Assembly: GCF_003287955.1 (NCBI RefSeq)
Contig: NZ_QMKP01000004.1
Span: forward strand, 186,001-250,000
From: Arthrobacter sp. AQ5-06
Lineage (GTDB): Bacteria; Actinomycetota; Actinomycetes; Actinomycetales; Micrococcaceae
Direction: 5' to 3'
DNA: 64,000 nucleotides
Shown: positions 63,429-64,000 of the stretch, in pieces
Layout of the letters: every line of letters starts with the position of its first letter
Position numbering within the stretch: the stretch's first letter is position 1
Position numbers and translations under genes: made by a program
Notes under the pieces: model-generated
The model's input: only the letters and a program-made list of their open reading frames with translations
The model's database searches: none
Told to the model about the DNA's origin: nothing

Positions 63429-63585
63429 ACTGCTCATCACGCCCCCCGAAGGTCTGTCACTCTTCGATCTGTCCGCCGTGACCCGCGACCTAGCAGATCT
63501 GCTCGGGTTCCGGGTTGACCTGCGCAGCGATGTCGGACCAGGCAGCTCGATCGGGCGAATACTGGCCGAGGCGGTGCTGCTGTGA
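63331..63585 (+). CDS. Minimal nucleotidyltransferase (MNT/MntA-like), partial
   Basis: This 84-aa ORF carries the MNT core VRVFGSCARGEDNLESDIEL, with the GSxxRG loop and the acidic pair. The second acid is Glu in place of the usual Asp of SDIDL. The rest (LADLLGFRVDLRSDVGPGS) matches the family's C-terminal half. Such proteins are often antitoxins of HEPN toxins, which they AMPylate. The start is a GTG without a good site and may be internal to the preceding frame. The family call is good; whether it is functional is doubtful. Confidence 0.65.
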   Translation: MEVLSICRNAGPRNVRVFGSCARGEDNLESDIELLITPPEGLSLFDLSAVTRDLADLLGFRVDLRSDVGPGSSIGRILAEAVLL

Positions 63586-63761
63586 CGAACGATCACGCCG
63601 GTACGCCTCAGGACTTAGCCTTGATCGCAAGATTGATGATCGGCCATCCTGCATCCCGAGCTACCCGCATGGCAGTATCCAAATATGTTCAGCACCAGCG
63701 TCGTCGGCCGCTGAAGCACGATAGATCGGCGTTAGTAGAAGGAGTTCAAAGTGTGCCATAA
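63582..63761 (+). CDS. Small ORF coupled to the nucleotidyltransferase
   Basis: This 59-aa ORF starts with a GTG that overlaps the preceding TGA. It reads TNDHAGTPQDLALIARLMIG and ends in a basic region (QHQRRRPLKHDRSALVEG). In MNT pairs a HEPN protein of about 110-140 residues follows at this place. This ORF is too short and shows only a weak RxxxxH-like element, so it may be a truncated toxin or chance. Confidence 0.3.
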   Translation: MTNDHAGTPQDLALIARLMIGHPASRATRMAVSKYVQHQRRRPLKHDRSALVEGVQSVP

Positions 63762-63803
63762 GTGTCCCTGGCCTTAGACGGGGGCCACGCCTTAACCAGC
63801 GAA

Positions 63804-63844
63804 AAACCCCCTAAAGCCCTAGATCTAGGGGCAATAGGGGGTTT
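63804..63844 (-). terminator. Intrinsic terminator after tRNA-Thr
   Basis: AAACCCCCTA (63804-63813) pairs with TAGGGGGTTT (63835-63844), with a smaller hairpin CCCTAGATCTAGGG inside. TTTTTCGC follows on the minus strand. Confidence 0.8.
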
Positions 63845-63850
63845 ATCCCG

Positions 63851-63923
63851 AGCTTCCTATCAGAATCGAACTGATGACCTTTTCATTACGAGTGAAACGC
63901 TCTACCGACTGAGCTAAGGAAGC
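63851..63923 (-). tRNA. tRNA-Thr (anticodon CGT)
   Basis: The 73-base minus-strand gene begins GCTTCCT and ends AGGAAGC plus discriminator T. The D-arm is GCTCAGTCGGTAGAGC, the anticodon loop CTCGTAA gives CGT, and the T-arm reads ATCAGTTCGATTCTGAT. CCA is not encoded. Confidence 0.94.
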
Positions 63924-64000
63924 ACCGCACAAATTCTCCCGGCGTAACCGGGCGGTTCATGCAAGAGTCAACTGTAATAGAGTCCCTGCGCCCGGGTCAA

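Overview
The window is high-GC DNA from an actinobacterium of the Micrococcaceae, most likely Arthrobacter or Pseudarthrobacter. That assignment rests on gene content and is an inference: a GTP-type PEP carboxykinase, a bacterial proteasome activator ending in GQYL, an Lsr2 tail, NsrR/Hmp, and many starts that look leaderless. I see no intact insertion sequence, phage or CRISPR array. Four tRNA genes are present: Arg-ACG, Ser-GCT, Ser-TGA and Thr-CGT.

Positions 1-14400 are a catabolic and regulatory accessory region. It opens with a 5'-cut IclR regulator and a decayed GntR tail (691-925). Next comes a minus-strand 3-oxoacid CoA-transferase A/B plus thiolase operon with its own divergent IclR regulator. 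A GntR/FCD regulator (5265-6071) follows. The minus-strand aromatic meta-cleavage cluster (13399 down to 6887) encodes a FAH-family hydrolase, a two-domain VOC extradiol dioxygenase, a YciI-flavin monooxygenase fusion, a SnoaL-like protein, an MFS permease and a carboxymuconolactone-decarboxylase-like protein. Motifs shared between the gntR promoter and the cluster promoter suggest that GntR controls both. A small protein occurs twice, once near the gntR relic and once beside the intact gntR.

Positions 14400-52510 are mostly core-like. They contain a receiver-less winged-helix regulator, SixA, a LysR/EamA pair, a TetR/YhgE/ABC-like export operon with a perfect 20-bp operator, a disulfide-reductase-like flavoprotein, pckG, nsrR-hmp, phosphomannomutase, a RecQ-PRTase helicase, an MFS exporter, a GNAT protein, a prolyl oligopeptidase, a large FAD/NAD(P)-binding protein, a VOC protein, a quinone reductase, a PadR-ABC-FtsX operon, a DUF1540 protein, cstA-ybdD and the proteasome activator gene with a coupled partner.

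Positions 52511-63923 are a second accessory block. Relics of an XRE/MmyB-type regulator and of Lsr2 are followed by a complete mhp-type operon for 3-(3-hydroxyphenyl)propionate-like compounds (hydrolase, MhpA, MhpB, MhpD, MhpF, MhpE). A divergent MHS transporter and an IclR regulator precede it, and one operator motif occurs in both of its control regions. Between the operon and the tRNA-Thr lie gene fragments, including a nucleotidyltransferase-like piece that resembles a toxin-antitoxin remnant.

Overall, two different ring-cleavage pathways flank ordinary chromosomal genes. Decayed regulators accompany each accessory block, which fits repeated gain and erosion of catabolic modules.
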